A stretch of DNA of 52,990 nucleotides from Hyphomicrobiales bacterium (GTDB lineage: Bacteria > Pseudomonadota > Alphaproteobacteria > Rhizobiales > Xanthobacteraceae): the NCBI GenBank assembly GCA_003140315.1, contig PLJS01000325.1:1-52990 (forward strand), in the 5' to 3' direction. The translations under genes and the position numbers were made by a program. Positions 33,282 to 42,113 of the stretch are shown piece after piece. Each line of letters begins with the position of its first letter. The first letter of the stretch is position 1. The notes under the pieces are model-generated. The model did not search any database. It worked only from the letters and a program-made list of their open reading frames with translations, and was not told where the DNA came from.

Positions 33282-34550
33282 ATGACAGATGCCGTGAACG
33301 GCAAGTTCCTCGACCGAGCGGCCCTGGAGCGCCTGGCCGACTGGCTCGTGGTCGCCGTCGCGGTCACGCTGCCGTGGTCAACCTCGGCGACCGGTGTGTG
33401 CCTTGTGCTGTGGCTGCTTGCGCTCGCCCCGACGCTCGATGTCGCCGCGCTGCGGCGCGAGCTTTCGAGCGCGGCCGGCGGATTGCCGGTGCTGTTGTGG
33501 GTGTTTGCGATCCTCGGGCTTGCGTGGGGGCAGGTGGGCTTTGCGGAGCGTCTGGCCGGCGTCGGCGGCTACAACAAGCTCCTCATCATTCCGCTCCTGC
33601 TTATTCAGTTCCGTCGTTCGGATCGCGGGCTGCCGGTATTGTACGGATTTCTCGCCTCGTGCCTGCTGCTGCTGACCGTGTCATGGGTGCTCCAGATTCT
33701 CTGGATTCTCGTGCCCGAGAAGAAGCTGTTCGTTCCCGGCAAACTTCCGGGCGTGCCGGTCAAGGACTATGTGGCGCAGAGCACGGAGTTCCTGGTCTGC
33801 GGCTTCGCGCTGTTGGCGATCGCGATGGGTCAGGTGCGGGTGCGCCGTTTCGCACGCGCGGCCGGCCTCGTGCTGCTCGCCGTTCTGTTCTTCGTCAACA
33901 TCCTCTATGCGGCGACGGGGCGCACCGCGCTCGTCGTGGTCCCGGTGCTGCTCCTCATCTTCGGGCTGCGCGAGCTTGGCTGGAAGGGAACACTAGGCGC
34001 GTTCATCGCTGGGGCGATCCTCGTTGCGGCCGCATGGGCCTCTTCGCCGTTTCTGCGTCTGCGCGTGCTGAAAAGCATCAACGATGTCTCCACTTATCGC
34101 ACCGATAACACAGTCAGCTCATCGTCGCTGCGGATCGAGTTCTGGAAGAAGTCGCTCGCCTTCATCGCTGCGGCGCCGGTCATCGGTCACGGCACCGGCA
34201 TGATGCCGAAGTTGTTCCGCGATGCCGCCGTGAATGAAATCGGGCCGGGCGCGTTCGCGGCGGTCAATCCGCACAATCAGTATTTTGCCGTGGCGATCGA
34301 GCTCGGCCTCGTGGGGCTTACGATCCTGATCGCCATGTGGGTCGCACATCTCGCTCTGTTTCGCGGCGGCGGTATCGTCGCCTGGATCGGCCTCGTCATC
34401 GTGTTGCAGAACGTCGTCTCATCGCTGTTCAATTCGCACCTGTTCGATTTCTTCCACGGCTGGTTCTACGTAATAGGGGTCGGCGTTCTTGGTGGAATGG
34501 CGCTGCGCGCGCGTGCATCGCCGGCAGCCGCGACGCTTGAGGCGCGATGA
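33282..34550 (+). CDS. O-antigen ligase-like membrane protein (WaaL/Wzy superfamily)
   Basis: 422-residue polytopic membrane protein with about ten hydrophobic segments and a large periplasmic loop (about 240-320) holding TGMMPKLFRDAA and NPHNQYFAVAIELG. The NPHNxY/F motif is characteristic of O-antigen ligases. WaaL transfers O-antigen from undecaprenyl diphosphate to lipid A-core in the periplasm; a polymerase (Wzy) role is the main alternative since the families overlap. Its stop overlaps the ATG of the GT9 gene (ATGA). Placement among heptosyltransferases favours the ligase. Confidence 0.85.
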   Translation: MTDAVNGKFLDRAALERLADWLVVAVAVTLPWSTSATGVCLVLWLLALAPTLDVAALRRELSSAAGGLPVLLWVFAILGLAWGQVGFAERLAGVGGYNKLLIIPLLLIQFRRSDRGLPVLYGFLASCLLLLTVSWVLQILWILVPEKKLFVPGKLPGVPVKDYVAQSTEFLVCGFALLAIAMGQVRVRRFARAAGLVLLAVLFFVNILYAATGRTALVVVPVLLLIFGLRELGWKGTLGAFIAGAILVAAAWASSPFLRLRVLKSINDVSTYRTDNTVSSSSLRIEFWKKSLAFIAAAPVIGHGTGMMPKLFRDAAVNEIGPGAFAAVNPHNQYFAVAIELGLVGLTILIAMWVAHLALFRGGGIVAWIGLVIVLQNVVSSLFNSHLFDFFHGWFYVIGVGVLGGMALRARASPAAATLEAR

Positions 34551-35638
34551 CGATCGAGCTTCCCATCAATGCCCGCATCCTGGTCGTCGCGCTGCGCCGG
34601 CTCGGCGATGTGCTGCTCACGACGCCGCTGATCCGCAGCCTGAAGCAAGCCTATCCGGACGCCACGATCGAAGCCCTCGTGTTCGCCGGGACCGAAGGAA
34701 TCCTCGTCGGCAATCCCGATCTTGCCGGAACCATCGTGATAGCGGCGCGGCCGACGAAACGCGAAAGCCTTACACTCATCCGCCGCCTGTGGCGGCACTA
34801 TGATCTCGCGATCTCCACACAGACCGGCGACCGTCCGACCGGGTTCGCATGGGCCGCCGGGCGTACGCGCATCGGCATGGTTGAGGGCGCTGGCTTCATG
34901 GCGAGGCTGAAGCAGCGCATGCTCGCGCACTCGGTCGTGACCGACCCGGAACTGCATCGCGTCGCCGATCTGTTGCGGATTGCCGACGCGCTCGGCATTC
35001 CGCAGGCCGAGGAGCTTGTGCCTCCGGCCGGTGCGGTGCGCCCCGACCTGCGTCCCGATCGTCCCTATGCGGTCATCCATGCGGTGCCGATGTTCCGCTA
35101 CAAGCGCTGGACCGATGACGGCTGGCGCGCGCTCGCCGCGGGACTGACCGCGCGGGGCCTTGCGGTCGTCGCGACCGGGGGACCGTCGGAGGGGGACCGG
35201 CAGTATCTCGACAAGCTCTGGGGCGCGGGGCCCGAGGTCCGGCGGCTCGATGGCGTGTTGACGTGGCCGGAACTTGCCGCGCTGATCGGCGGCGCACAGG
35301 TCTATGTCGGCCCCGACACCTCGGTCACCCACCTCGCGGCGGCGGCGGGCGCGCCGACCGTCGCGCTCTATGGCCCGACCGACCCGCGACTGTTCGGCCC
35401 GTGGCCGATCGGCGGTCTCGTCGATCCGTGGGTCGCGGCCGGCACGATCCAGCGGCGCGGCAATGTCTGGCTGGTGCAGAATCCACTGCCGTGCCTGCCC
35501 TGCCAGCAGGAGGGCTGCGAGCGCCATCGCGAGAGCTACAGCCAGTGCCTCGACGAGCTGTCCGCCGCACAGGTGCTCGGCGCCGTCGACCAGGCGCTCG
35601 CGCGCGCCGTGGCGCGCGCCAGTAGCGCGCAGGGCTGA
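34547..35638 (+). CDS. Glycosyltransferase family 9 (heptosyltransferase III-like)
   Basis: 363-residue GT9 protein. ILVVALRRLGDVLLTTPLIRSLKQAYP is the N-terminal GT9 signature; ISTQTGDRPTGFAWAAGRTRIG, FRYKRWTDDGW, YVGPDTSVTHLAAAAGAPTVALYGPTDPRLFGPWP and a Cys-rich NPLPCLPCQQEGCERH follow the WaaQ-type layout. Start overlaps the WaaL-like stop by four bases. With waaC and waaF it is the third GT9 enzyme of the region and may add an outer heptose or another sugar. Confidence 0.9.
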   Translation: MTIELPINARILVVALRRLGDVLLTTPLIRSLKQAYPDATIEALVFAGTEGILVGNPDLAGTIVIAARPTKRESLTLIRRLWRHYDLAISTQTGDRPTGFAWAAGRTRIGMVEGAGFMARLKQRMLAHSVVTDPELHRVADLLRIADALGIPQAEELVPPAGAVRPDLRPDRPYAVIHAVPMFRYKRWTDDGWRALAAGLTARGLAVVATGGPSEGDRQYLDKLWGAGPEVRRLDGVLTWPELAALIGGAQVYVGPDTSVTHLAAAAGAPTVALYGPTDPRLFGPWPIGGLVDPWVAAGTIQRRGNVWLVQNPLPCLPCQQEGCERHRESYSQCLDELSAAQVLGAVDQALARAVARASSAQG

Positions 35639-35680
35639 ACGCAGCTATTGAGGGCGCATGAGCGAGCGGCCGCCCCCGCC

Positions 35681-37588
35681 ATGACCAGGCTTTCGCTGAC
35701 GCCGCGCCAGATCCTGATCATGGCGCACGATCTCGTCGCGACCGCGGCGGCGATCGTGGCGAGCTTCTTCATGCGGTTCGAGCTGGTCGGGCTCGCATCG
35801 CGCCTCGACGGGCTCCTCCCGATCCTGCCCGGCTTCGTGGTCTATGCGGGCTTCGTGTACTACGTGTTCGGCCTGCACGAGGCGAAGTGGCGCTTCACGT
35901 CGCTGCCCGATCTCGGCAACATCGTGCGCGCCGCGACCGTGCTGGCGATCTCGCTGCTCGCGCTCGACTACATCCTGGTCGCACCGCAGCTCTACGGCAC
36001 GTATTTCTTCGGCAAGATTACGATCCTGCTCTACTGGTTCCTGCAGATCGCGTTCCTGTCCGGCTCGCGCGTCGCCTACCGCCAGTTCCGCTACGTGCGC
36101 GCGCAGCAGCACGCGCGCGAGGGCCAGACCATTCCGACGCTGGTGCTCGGGCGTGCGGCCGATGCCGAGGTGCTGCTGCGCGCGATCGAGAGTGGCGCGG
36201 TCAGCAAGGTGCGTCCGATCGGCATCCTGTCGCCGTCCGCGGCGGATCGCGGGCAGAGCATTCGCGGTATTCCGGTGATCGGCACCCTCGACGATCTCGA
36301 ACAGGTCGTGCGCGACGTCGAGGGGCGCGGCATGCGCGTCACGCGGCTGATCTTCACGCCGTCCGCGCTCGTCCCCGAGGTGACGCCCGAGACGACGCTG
36401 ATGCAGGCGCGCCGGCTCGGGCTGCAGACGAGCCGTCTGCCGAGCCTTACGGAAGGCGGCGATGCACTCCAGCTCGCACCGATCGCGGTCGAAGACCTGC
36501 TGCTGCGTCCGAGCGTGATGATCGACTATCAGCGGCTCGAGCAGTTCATCCGCGGCAAGTCCATCATCGTCACCGGTGGCGGCGGCTCGATCGGCGCGGA
36601 GATCTGCGATCGCGTCATCACCTTCGGTGCGGCGCGGCTCCTCGTCGTCGAGCATTCCGAGGTCGCGTTGTACGCCGTGACCGAGGCGCTCGCCGCCAAG
36701 GGCGCGCAGGCGCGGATCGAAGGCAAGATCGCCGACGTGCGCGACCGCGAGCGCATCACGCGCGTGTTCGCCGAGTTCAAACCGGACATCGTGTTCCACG
36801 CGGCCGCGCTGAAACACGTGCCGCTCCTGGAGCGCGACTGGGGCGAGGGCGTCAAGACCAACGTGTTCGGCTCGATCAACGCTGCCGACGCCGCGGTCGC
36901 GGCAGGCGCCACCGCGATGGTGATGATCTCGACCGACAAGGCGATCGAGCCCGTGTCGGTGCTGGGCGCGACCAAGCGCTTCGCCGAAATGTATTGCCAG
37001 GCTCTCGATGCCGATTTCGCGCGCCGCGCCGCGGGGCGGGCCCCGATGCGGCTGATCGCGGTGCGCTTCGGCAACGTGCTCGCCTCGAACGGCTCGGTGG
37101 TGCCGAAGTTCAAGGCGCAGATCGAGGCGGGCGGTCCCGTGACCGTCACGCACCGGGACATGGTCCGCTACTTCATGACCATCCGCGAAGCCTGCGACCT
37201 CGTCGTCACGGCCGCAAGCCACGCTCTCGGGCCCGATCGCCATGACGTCTCCGTCTATGTGCTCAACATGGGGCAGCCCGTGAAGATCGCGGATCTCGCC
37301 GAGCGGATGATCCGGCTCTCAGGGCTGGAGCCCGGCCGCGACATCGCGATCACTTACACCGGCATTCGTCCGGGCGAGCGGCTCAACGAGATCCTGTTCG
37401 CCCGCAACGAACCGATCGTCGAGATCGGCATCGCCGGCATTGTCGCCGCCAAGCCGAGCAATCCGTCGGTCGAGGCGATGCGCGGCTGGCTTGCGGCGTT
37501 GGAGCAGGGGCTCGCGCGTGACGACCGCTCGGTCATCTACGGCGTGCTGCGCGACGCGGTGCCCGACTTCGACGGCGAGGCGGCGTGA
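35681..37588 (+). CDS. Polysaccharide biosynthesis nucleotide-sugar dehydratase/epimerase (CapD/WbpM/PglF type)
   Basis: 635-residue integral membrane enzyme. Four N-terminal membrane segments (about 15-125), a first Rossmann-like domain (about 135-270), then the catalytic extended SDR domain: VTGGGGSIGAEICDRV near 296, IADVRDRERI, FHAAALKHVPLLE, STDKAIEPVSVLGATKR and RFGNVLASNGSVVPKF. Members usually are UDP-GlcNAc 4,6-dehydratases that start synthesis of deoxy-amino sugars such as QuiNAc or FucNAc. The Tyr of the usual YxxxK site is absent from the SVLGATKR segment, as in long WbpM-type enzymes. ATG 35681 chosen over TTG 35648. The stop codon lies within the repeat at 37587-37635. Pairs logically with the WbpL-like transferase. 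Confidence 0.92.
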   Translation: MTRLSLTPRQILIMAHDLVATAAAIVASFFMRFELVGLASRLDGLLPILPGFVVYAGFVYYVFGLHEAKWRFTSLPDLGNIVRAATVLAISLLALDYILVAPQLYGTYFFGKITILLYWFLQIAFLSGSRVAYRQFRYVRAQQHAREGQTIPTLVLGRAADAEVLLRAIESGAVSKVRPIGILSPSAADRGQSIRGIPVIGTLDDLEQVVRDVEGRGMRVTRLIFTPSALVPEVTPETTLMQARRLGLQTSRLPSLTEGGDALQLAPIAVEDLLLRPSVMIDYQRLEQFIRGKSIIVTGGGGSIGAEICDRVITFGAARLLVVEHSEVALYAVTEALAAKGAQARIEGKIADVRDRERITRVFAEFKPDIVFHAAALKHVPLLERDWGEGVKTNVFGSINAADAAVAAGATAMVMISTDKAIEPVSVLGATKRFAEMYCQALDADFARRAAGRAPMRLIAVRFGNVLASNGSVVPKFKAQIEAGGPVTVTHRDMVRYFMTIREACDLVVTAASHALGPDRHDVSVYVLNMGQPVKIADLAERMIRLSGLEPGRDIAITYTGIRPGERLNEILFARNEPIVEIGIAGIVAAKPSNPSVEAMRGWLAALEQGLARDDRSVIYGVLRDAVPDFDGEAA

Positions 37589-37635
37589 GCATGATCCCGA
37601 AAAGTGGGAACCGGTTTTCGGACAAGATCATGCTC
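37587..37635. repeat. Rhizobiales palindromic repeat GAGCATGATC...GATCATGCTC
   Basis: Outer perfect 10-bp arms (37587-37596, 37626-37635) enclose CCGAAAA (37597-37603) and TTTTCGG (37615-37621), giving a two-part hairpin. I know this sequence as a common interspersed repeat in Bradyrhizobium-like genomes. It begins within the TGA stop of the CapD-like gene and separates it from the convergent glycosyltransferase, so it may form the 3' ends of both transcripts. Confidence 0.85.
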
Positions 37636-37643
37636 GAATAGGT

Positions 37644-38681
37644 CTACCGCTTGCCGCGCGCGAAGGTGACGAGCAGCCAGCCGACGAAGGCCGCTCCGAG
37701 GACGACGAGCGGCAGATCCGCGAGCGGGTCCGGCTCGACCACGCTGATGACCGCGAGCGCGACCAGCGCGCAATTGACGAGGAAGACGCGCACGATGACG
37801 TCGGGGACCGTGAAGCCGCGTTTCGTCGCGATCTGGTAGAAGTGGGAGCGGTGCGCCTCCCAGATGCGCTCGCCATGGGCGATGCGGCGCACAAGGGTGA
37901 TCGTCGCGTCGGCGAGGTAATAGAGCGGCAGCAGGAAGGCCGCCGCCACATAGCCCTGGCCCGCGAGCATCAGCATCAGCCACCCAAACAAGAGCCCGAT
38001 CGGCAGGCTGCCGACATCGCCGAGGAATAGTTTGGCGACCGGGCGGTTGAACGGCGCGAAGCCGAGCATCGCGCCGAGCAGCGCGACCGCGACCAGCATT
38101 GCCGGCAGCCAGTCCACGCCGTTGAAGCCGAGCACGATGAAACCACAGGTGATCGGCACCACCTCGGCGACGGTCATCAGGTCGAGGCCGTCCATGAAGT
38201 TGACGATGTTGATGAAGTAGACCCCGCCGAGGATCAGGAGCGCGCGCTCGACCGCGACGGGGAGCAGCGGCACGATGTGGAAATCGGCCGGCAGCGTCGC
38301 GATCACCATGGCGACGGCAAGGATATGCATCAGCAGCCGCGGCAGCGGGCCGAGCGTGCGGATATCGTCGACCGCGCCGATCAGCGCCAGCAGCACGGTC
38401 GCGATGCTGAGCACGGTCAGGCGATTGAGGCCGACCGGCATCAGCGAGGCCGTGAGCGCGACGCCGATCCAGCTCGCGACAAGGGTTGCGGCGACGACCG
38501 CGATGCCGCCGCCCTGCGGCGTCGGCGCGGTGTGCGACGAGCGCGCGTTAGGGCGCGCCAGCGCGTAACGCACCAGCAGCGGCCGCAATGCCACGATCAG
38601 CCCGGCGCTTCCCGCCCAGGCGATGACGAGCACCGCGCCGAACACAGCCCATAGGGCGGTGGACTCAGCGAACTCCCCCAA
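37644..38681 (-). CDS. Polyprenyl-phosphate sugar-1-phosphate transferase (WecA/WbpL/MraY family)
   Basis: About 345-residue polytopic membrane enzyme with ten or so hydrophobic segments. It transfers a HexNAc-1-phosphate onto undecaprenyl phosphate, the first step of lipid-linked O-antigen synthesis. SSHTAPTPQGGGIAVV, GAVDDIRTLG (the Asp-Asp pair), NFMDGLDLM, LFLGDVGSLPIG and EAHRSHFYQIA are the family motifs. Start: no ATG is available; TTG 38681 has GGAGGG five bases upstream, while TTG 38759 in the track overlaps the divergent gene. With the CapD-like protein it probably forms the WbpM/WbpL-type initiation pair. Confidence 0.9.
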   Translation of the reverse strand: MGEFAESTALWAVFGAVLVIAWAGSAGLIVALRPLLVRYALARPNARSSHTAPTPQGGGIAVVAATLVASWIGVALTASLMPVGLNRLTVLSIATVLLALIGAVDDIRTLGPLPRLLMHILAVAMVIATLPADFHIVPLLPVAVERALLILGGVYFINIVNFMDGLDLMTVAEVVPITCGFIVLGFNGVDWLPAMLVAVALLGAMLGFAPFNRPVAKLFLGDVGSLPIGLLFGWLMLMLAGQGYVAAAFLLPLYYLADATITLVRRIAHGERIWEAHRSHFYQIATKRGFTVPDVIVRVFLVNCALVALAVISVVEPDPLADLPLVVLGAAFVGWLLVTFARGKR

Positions 38682-38751
38682 TCGGCCCTCCAGTCGCCAC
38701 AAGGGGATTTTTAAGCTAAAGCGGGGCGCCTCGTCGATCCGCTGAGCGCAG

Positions 38752-39897
38752 ATGCCCAAGCTTCTTTATCTCATCACCGAGGACTGGTTTTTCGTCTCCC
38801 ACTTCCTGCCTATGGCGCGCGCGGCCCGTGCGGCCGGATTTCAGGTCGTGGTGGCGACGCGCGTGCGCGACCACGCGGACCGTATAACGGCGGAAGGGTG
38901 CCGCGTCGTGCCGCTGGAAAATGAGCGGCGCAGCTTCGGCCCGTTCGCGGCGCTTGCCGCTTTCGCCCGCATGGTGCGGATCGTGCGCGAGGAACGGCCG
39001 GACATCGTCCATTGCATTGCTCTGCGCATGGTCGTGCTCGGAGGCCTTGCGGCCCGATTTGCCGGTGTGGAGCGGCTGGTGCTGGCACCCACGGGGCTCG
39101 GGCATCTCTGGATCGATGATGGCCTCAAGGAGCGGCTCGCGAGCCTGTTCGCGCGCCTCGTGGTCGGGCGATGGCTGCGCCGGCCGGGCACGCGCTATCT
39201 GTTCGAGAACTTCGACGATCCGGCCGAATTCGGCCTCGCGGCGGATGCGCCGGTGACGATCGTGCCGGGTGCCGGCGTCGATTCGGCTGAATTTCCGCCT
39301 GCGCCGGAGCCACCTGCGCCGCCGCTGAAAGTCGCCGTGGTCGCGCGCATGATCTGGCCGAAAGGTATCGCGGAGGCCGTCGAGGCCGTGAAGCGTGCGC
39401 GTGCGTTGGGCGCCGCCGTCGAGCTCGATCTCTACGGCTCGCCCGACCCTTCGAACCGGCGCACCTGCACGGAAGCAGAGCTTCAGGTTCTTTCCGCTGC
39501 GTCCGGTATCCGCTGGCAGGGACGCACCACTGACGTTGCCCGCGTCTGGCGCGAGCATCACGTCGCGATGCTGCTCACCTGGTACCGCGAGGGCGTGCCG
39601 CGCAGCCTGATCGAGGCCGCCGCGGCCGGCCGGCCGGTCGTCACCACCAACGTGCCCGGGTGCCGCGATCTCGTACACGATGGCGTGGAAGGTTTTCTGG
39701 TGCCTCCGCACGACATCGAGGTGGCGGCGCAGGCTTTGGTCCGGCTTGCTGGCGATGCGGCGCTGCGCCAGCGCCTCGGGCGCGCAGCGCATGCGCGGTT
39801 CGAAGAGCGGTTCACCGAAGAGGCCGTGCGGCGCACCGTCACCGCGCTCTACGCCTCGTTCGGCGTGGACAAGGCCGCGCCCGGCGCGCAAACCTGA
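38752..39897 (+). CDS. Glycosyltransferase family 4
   Basis: 381-residue GT-B fold enzyme. KLLYLITEDWFFVSHFLPMARAARAAGFQVVVATR opens the N-terminal domain with a segment typical of WbpJ/WbnK-like GT4 proteins; the C-terminal donor domain has VVARMIWPKGIAEAVEAV, TWYREGVPRSLIEAAAAGRPVVTTNVPGCRDLV (E-x7-E type motif) and GFLVPPHD. Likely adds the second sugar on the lipid-linked primer made by the divergent WecA-like enzyme. The 70-base divergent region contains the likely promoters. Thirteen bases to the next epimerase gene. Confidence 0.92.
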   Translation: MPKLLYLITEDWFFVSHFLPMARAARAAGFQVVVATRVRDHADRITAEGCRVVPLENERRSFGPFAALAAFARMVRIVREERPDIVHCIALRMVVLGGLAARFAGVERLVLAPTGLGHLWIDDGLKERLASLFARLVVGRWLRRPGTRYLFENFDDPAEFGLAADAPVTIVPGAGVDSAEFPPAPEPPAPPLKVAVVARMIWPKGIAEAVEAVKRARALGAAVELDLYGSPDPSNRRTCTEAELQVLSAASGIRWQGRTTDVARVWREHHVAMLLTWYREGVPRSLIEAAAAGRPVVTTNVPGCRDLVHDGVEGFLVPPHDIEVAAQALVRLAGDAALRQRLGRAAHARFEERFTEEAVRRTVTALYASFGVDKAAPGAQT

Positions 39898-39910
39898 GCA
39901 GGGGACAAAA

Positions 39911-40927
39911 ATGCCGGACGGTCCGATCCTGGTCACGGGCGCCGCGGGTTTCATCGGCTATCACGTGGCGCGGCGCCTTGCCGAGCAGGGCCGCGCGGTC
40001 GTCGGGCTCGACAATCTCAATGCCTATTACAATCCGGCGCTGAAGCAGGCGCGGCTCACCGAGCTTGCGACGTTTCCTTCGTTCCGGTTCGAGCGCGCCG
40101 ATCTCGCGGACCGGGACCGCATGGCCGCGCTGTTCGCGGCGCACCGTTTTCCGGTGGTGATCCATCTGGCGGCGCAAGCCGGCGTGCGTCATTCGCTGAC
40201 CGAGCCCCACGCCTATGCGGACGCCAACCTCACAGGCTTCCTGAACGTGCTCGAAGGCTGCCGCCATCACGGCTGTGGCAACCTGATCTACGCGTCGTCG
40301 TCGTCGGTCTACGGCGGCAATACGCGCGTGCCTTTCCGCACGTCGGACAATGTCGATCATCCGGTGAGCCTTTATGGTGCGACCAAGAAGGCGAACGAAC
40401 TGATGGCGCATGCCTATGCGCATCTCTTCGCCCTGCCGGCAACGGGCCTGCGCTTCTTCACCGTCTACGGTCCGTGGGGGCGGCCCGACATGGCGGTGTG
40501 GCTGTTCACCGAGGCGATCCTCGGCGGCCGGCCGGTGCGGCTGTTCAATCAGGGCCGGATGCGGCGCGATTTCACCTACGTGGACGACGTGACGGAAGCC
40601 GTGGTGCGGTTGATCGACAAGCCGGCGACGCCTGATCCGGCCTGGTCCGGCGAGGCGCCGAACCCCGCAACGAGCTTTGCCCCCTGGCGCGTCTATAACA
40701 TCGGCAACAGCCAGCCGGTCGTCGTGACCGAATTGGTCGACCTGATCGAACGCGCGACCGGCAAGCGCCCGGTGCGCGAGCTGAGCCCCATGCAGCCGGG
40801 CGACGTGACCGACACCTGCGCCGATACCTCCGATCTGGAGCAAGCCGTCGGCTTCCGCCCCGCTACCCCGTTGGCCGAGGGCGTCGGGCGCTTCGTGGAC
40901 TGGTATCGCGGCTACCGCCGAGCCTGA
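39911..40927 (+). CDS. Nucleotide-sugar epimerase, UDP-glucuronate 4-epimerase-like
   Basis: 338-residue extended SDR. VTGAAGFIGYHVARRL, DNLNAYYNPALKQARL, HLAAQAGVRHSL, ASSSSVYGGN with YGATKKANE, and RFFTVYGPWGRPDMA with NQGRMRRDFTYVDDV are the pattern of UDP-glucuronate/UDP-galacturonate 4-epimerases (the Lpl1/CapI group). Product would be UDP-GalA, used in rhizobial LPS cores and O-chains. Start at ATG 39911; the longer track frame is inside the GT4 gene. Other C4 epimerase substrates remain possible. Confidence 0.9.
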   Translation: MPDGPILVTGAAGFIGYHVARRLAEQGRAVVGLDNLNAYYNPALKQARLTELATFPSFRFERADLADRDRMAALFAAHRFPVVIHLAAQAGVRHSLTEPHAYADANLTGFLNVLEGCRHHGCGNLIYASSSSVYGGNTRVPFRTSDNVDHPVSLYGATKKANELMAHAYAHLFALPATGLRFFTVYGPWGRPDMAVWLFTEAILGGRPVRLFNQGRMRRDFTYVDDVTEAVVRLIDKPATPDPAWSGEAPNPATSFAPWRVYNIGNSQPVVVTELVDLIERATGKRPVRELSPMQPGDVTDTCADTSDLEQAVGFRPATPLAEGVGRFVDWYRGYRRA

Positions 40928-41097
40928 CGTCCGCCTCCGGATTGCCCTACCGGCACGACTGCTGCGCCCTGTAATTTGTTGATTCAAAACGTGTTCGTGC
41001 CCGACCTGCGGGTGGTCGCCACGTCCGCGGGGGCGTGCTAGGGAAGCGGAGATATCGGGGCGTTTTGGGGGCGTGTCCCCCGGGGATTGAGCGTCGC

Positions 41098-42093
41098 ATG
41101 GGCGGTACCGCGAAGGACAGCGCGGACAAGACGGTGCGCGTCGGCGTCGTCGGCGTCGGCATCATGGGCAGCAATCATGCCCGGGTGCTGGCCGACCTGC
41201 CGGGCGTCGAACTGGTTGGGGTCGCCGATCCAGGCGCCGGGCACCGTGCCCTGCTGGCGCAGGTCCTGCACTGCGAGGCCTGCGACGATGTCGAGGCGCT
41301 GCTCGAACTCGGCATCGATGCCGCCGTCATCGCGGCCCCGACCCACCTGCATCACGACCTCGCGCTCACCTGCATCAAGCGCGGCGTCCATGTGCTGGTG
41401 GAAAAGCCGATCGCCTCGAATATCGAGGAGGGCCGCGCCATCACGGCCGCCGCCAAGCGCGCCGGCGTGACCTTGATGGTCGGCCATGTCGAGCGCTTCA
41501 ATCCGGCGGTGCAGGCGATCAAGGAGGCGATCCGCGGCGAGGACATCCTCTCGATCGCGATCACCCGGGTCGGCCCGTTCCCGCCGCGCATGTCGAATGT
41601 CGGCGTGGTGATCGACCTCGCGGTGCATGACATCGACCTGATCCGCTGGTTCACGGATAGCGAGATCATCGAGGTGCAGCCGCAGCTCAAAAGCGCGATC
41701 GCCGAGCGCGAGGATATCGCGCTGCTGCAGTTCCGCACGGCGTCGGGCGTGCTCGCGCACATCAACACGAACTGGCTGACGCCGTTCAAGGCGCGCACCG
41801 TGTACATCGCGACGCGCAAGAAATACCTGATGGCCGACCTGCTGACGCGTCAGGTCAGCGAATGCTTCGGCTTCCAGGCCGACGGCAGCTATTCGATGCG
41901 CCATCTGTCGGTCGGGCATGCCGAGCCGCTGCGCGCCGAGCTCATCGACTTCATCAAGGCGGTCGGCGCCCGGCAGGCACCGGCAGTGACCGGCGAAGAG
42001 GGCGTTGCCAGCCTCGAAATCGCGATGCGCTGCCTTAACGGTGGCGCGGTCGCCGAACCCGCGCCCCGCAAGCCGCGCCGCGTCGCCGGCTGA
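41098..42093 (+). CDS. Gfo/Idh/MocA oxidoreductase, candidate UDP-GlcNAc 3-dehydrogenase (GnnA/WbpB type)
   Basis: 331-residue NAD-dependent dehydrogenase. VGVVGVGIMGSNHARVLADLPGVELVGVAD is the cofactor domain, EKPIASNIEEG carries the family Lys, GHVERFNPAV and VIDLAVHDIDLIRWF with the catalytic His. ATG 41098 begins the family core; a longer frame exists upstream. The next gene is a sugar aminotransferase 20 bases on. Together these match the two-step 3-oxidation and 3-transamination of a UDP-HexNAc. In GnnA/GnnB the product is UDP-GlcNAc3N for lipid A; in WbpB/WbpE the substrate is a uronic acid. No wbpA or wbpD is nearby, which favours the GnnA type. Confidence 0.85.
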   Translation: MGGTAKDSADKTVRVGVVGVGIMGSNHARVLADLPGVELVGVADPGAGHRALLAQVLHCEACDDVEALLELGIDAAVIAAPTHLHHDLALTCIKRGVHVLVEKPIASNIEEGRAITAAAKRAGVTLMVGHVERFNPAVQAIKEAIRGEDILSIAITRVGPFPPRMSNVGVVIDLAVHDIDLIRWFTDSEIIEVQPQLKSAIAEREDIALLQFRTASGVLAHINTNWLTPFKARTVYIATRKKYLMADLLTRQVSECFGFQADGSYSMRHLSVGHAEPLRAELIDFIKAVGARQAPAVTGEEGVASLEIAMRCLNGGAVAEPAPRKPRRVAG

Positions 42094-42113
42094 ACAGTCG
42101 TTTCGCTTCTGGA

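Noticed and set aside
35645-37243. 532-residue minus-strand ORF
   Set aside because: Antisense of the CapD-like gene; that gene has clear motifs throughout.
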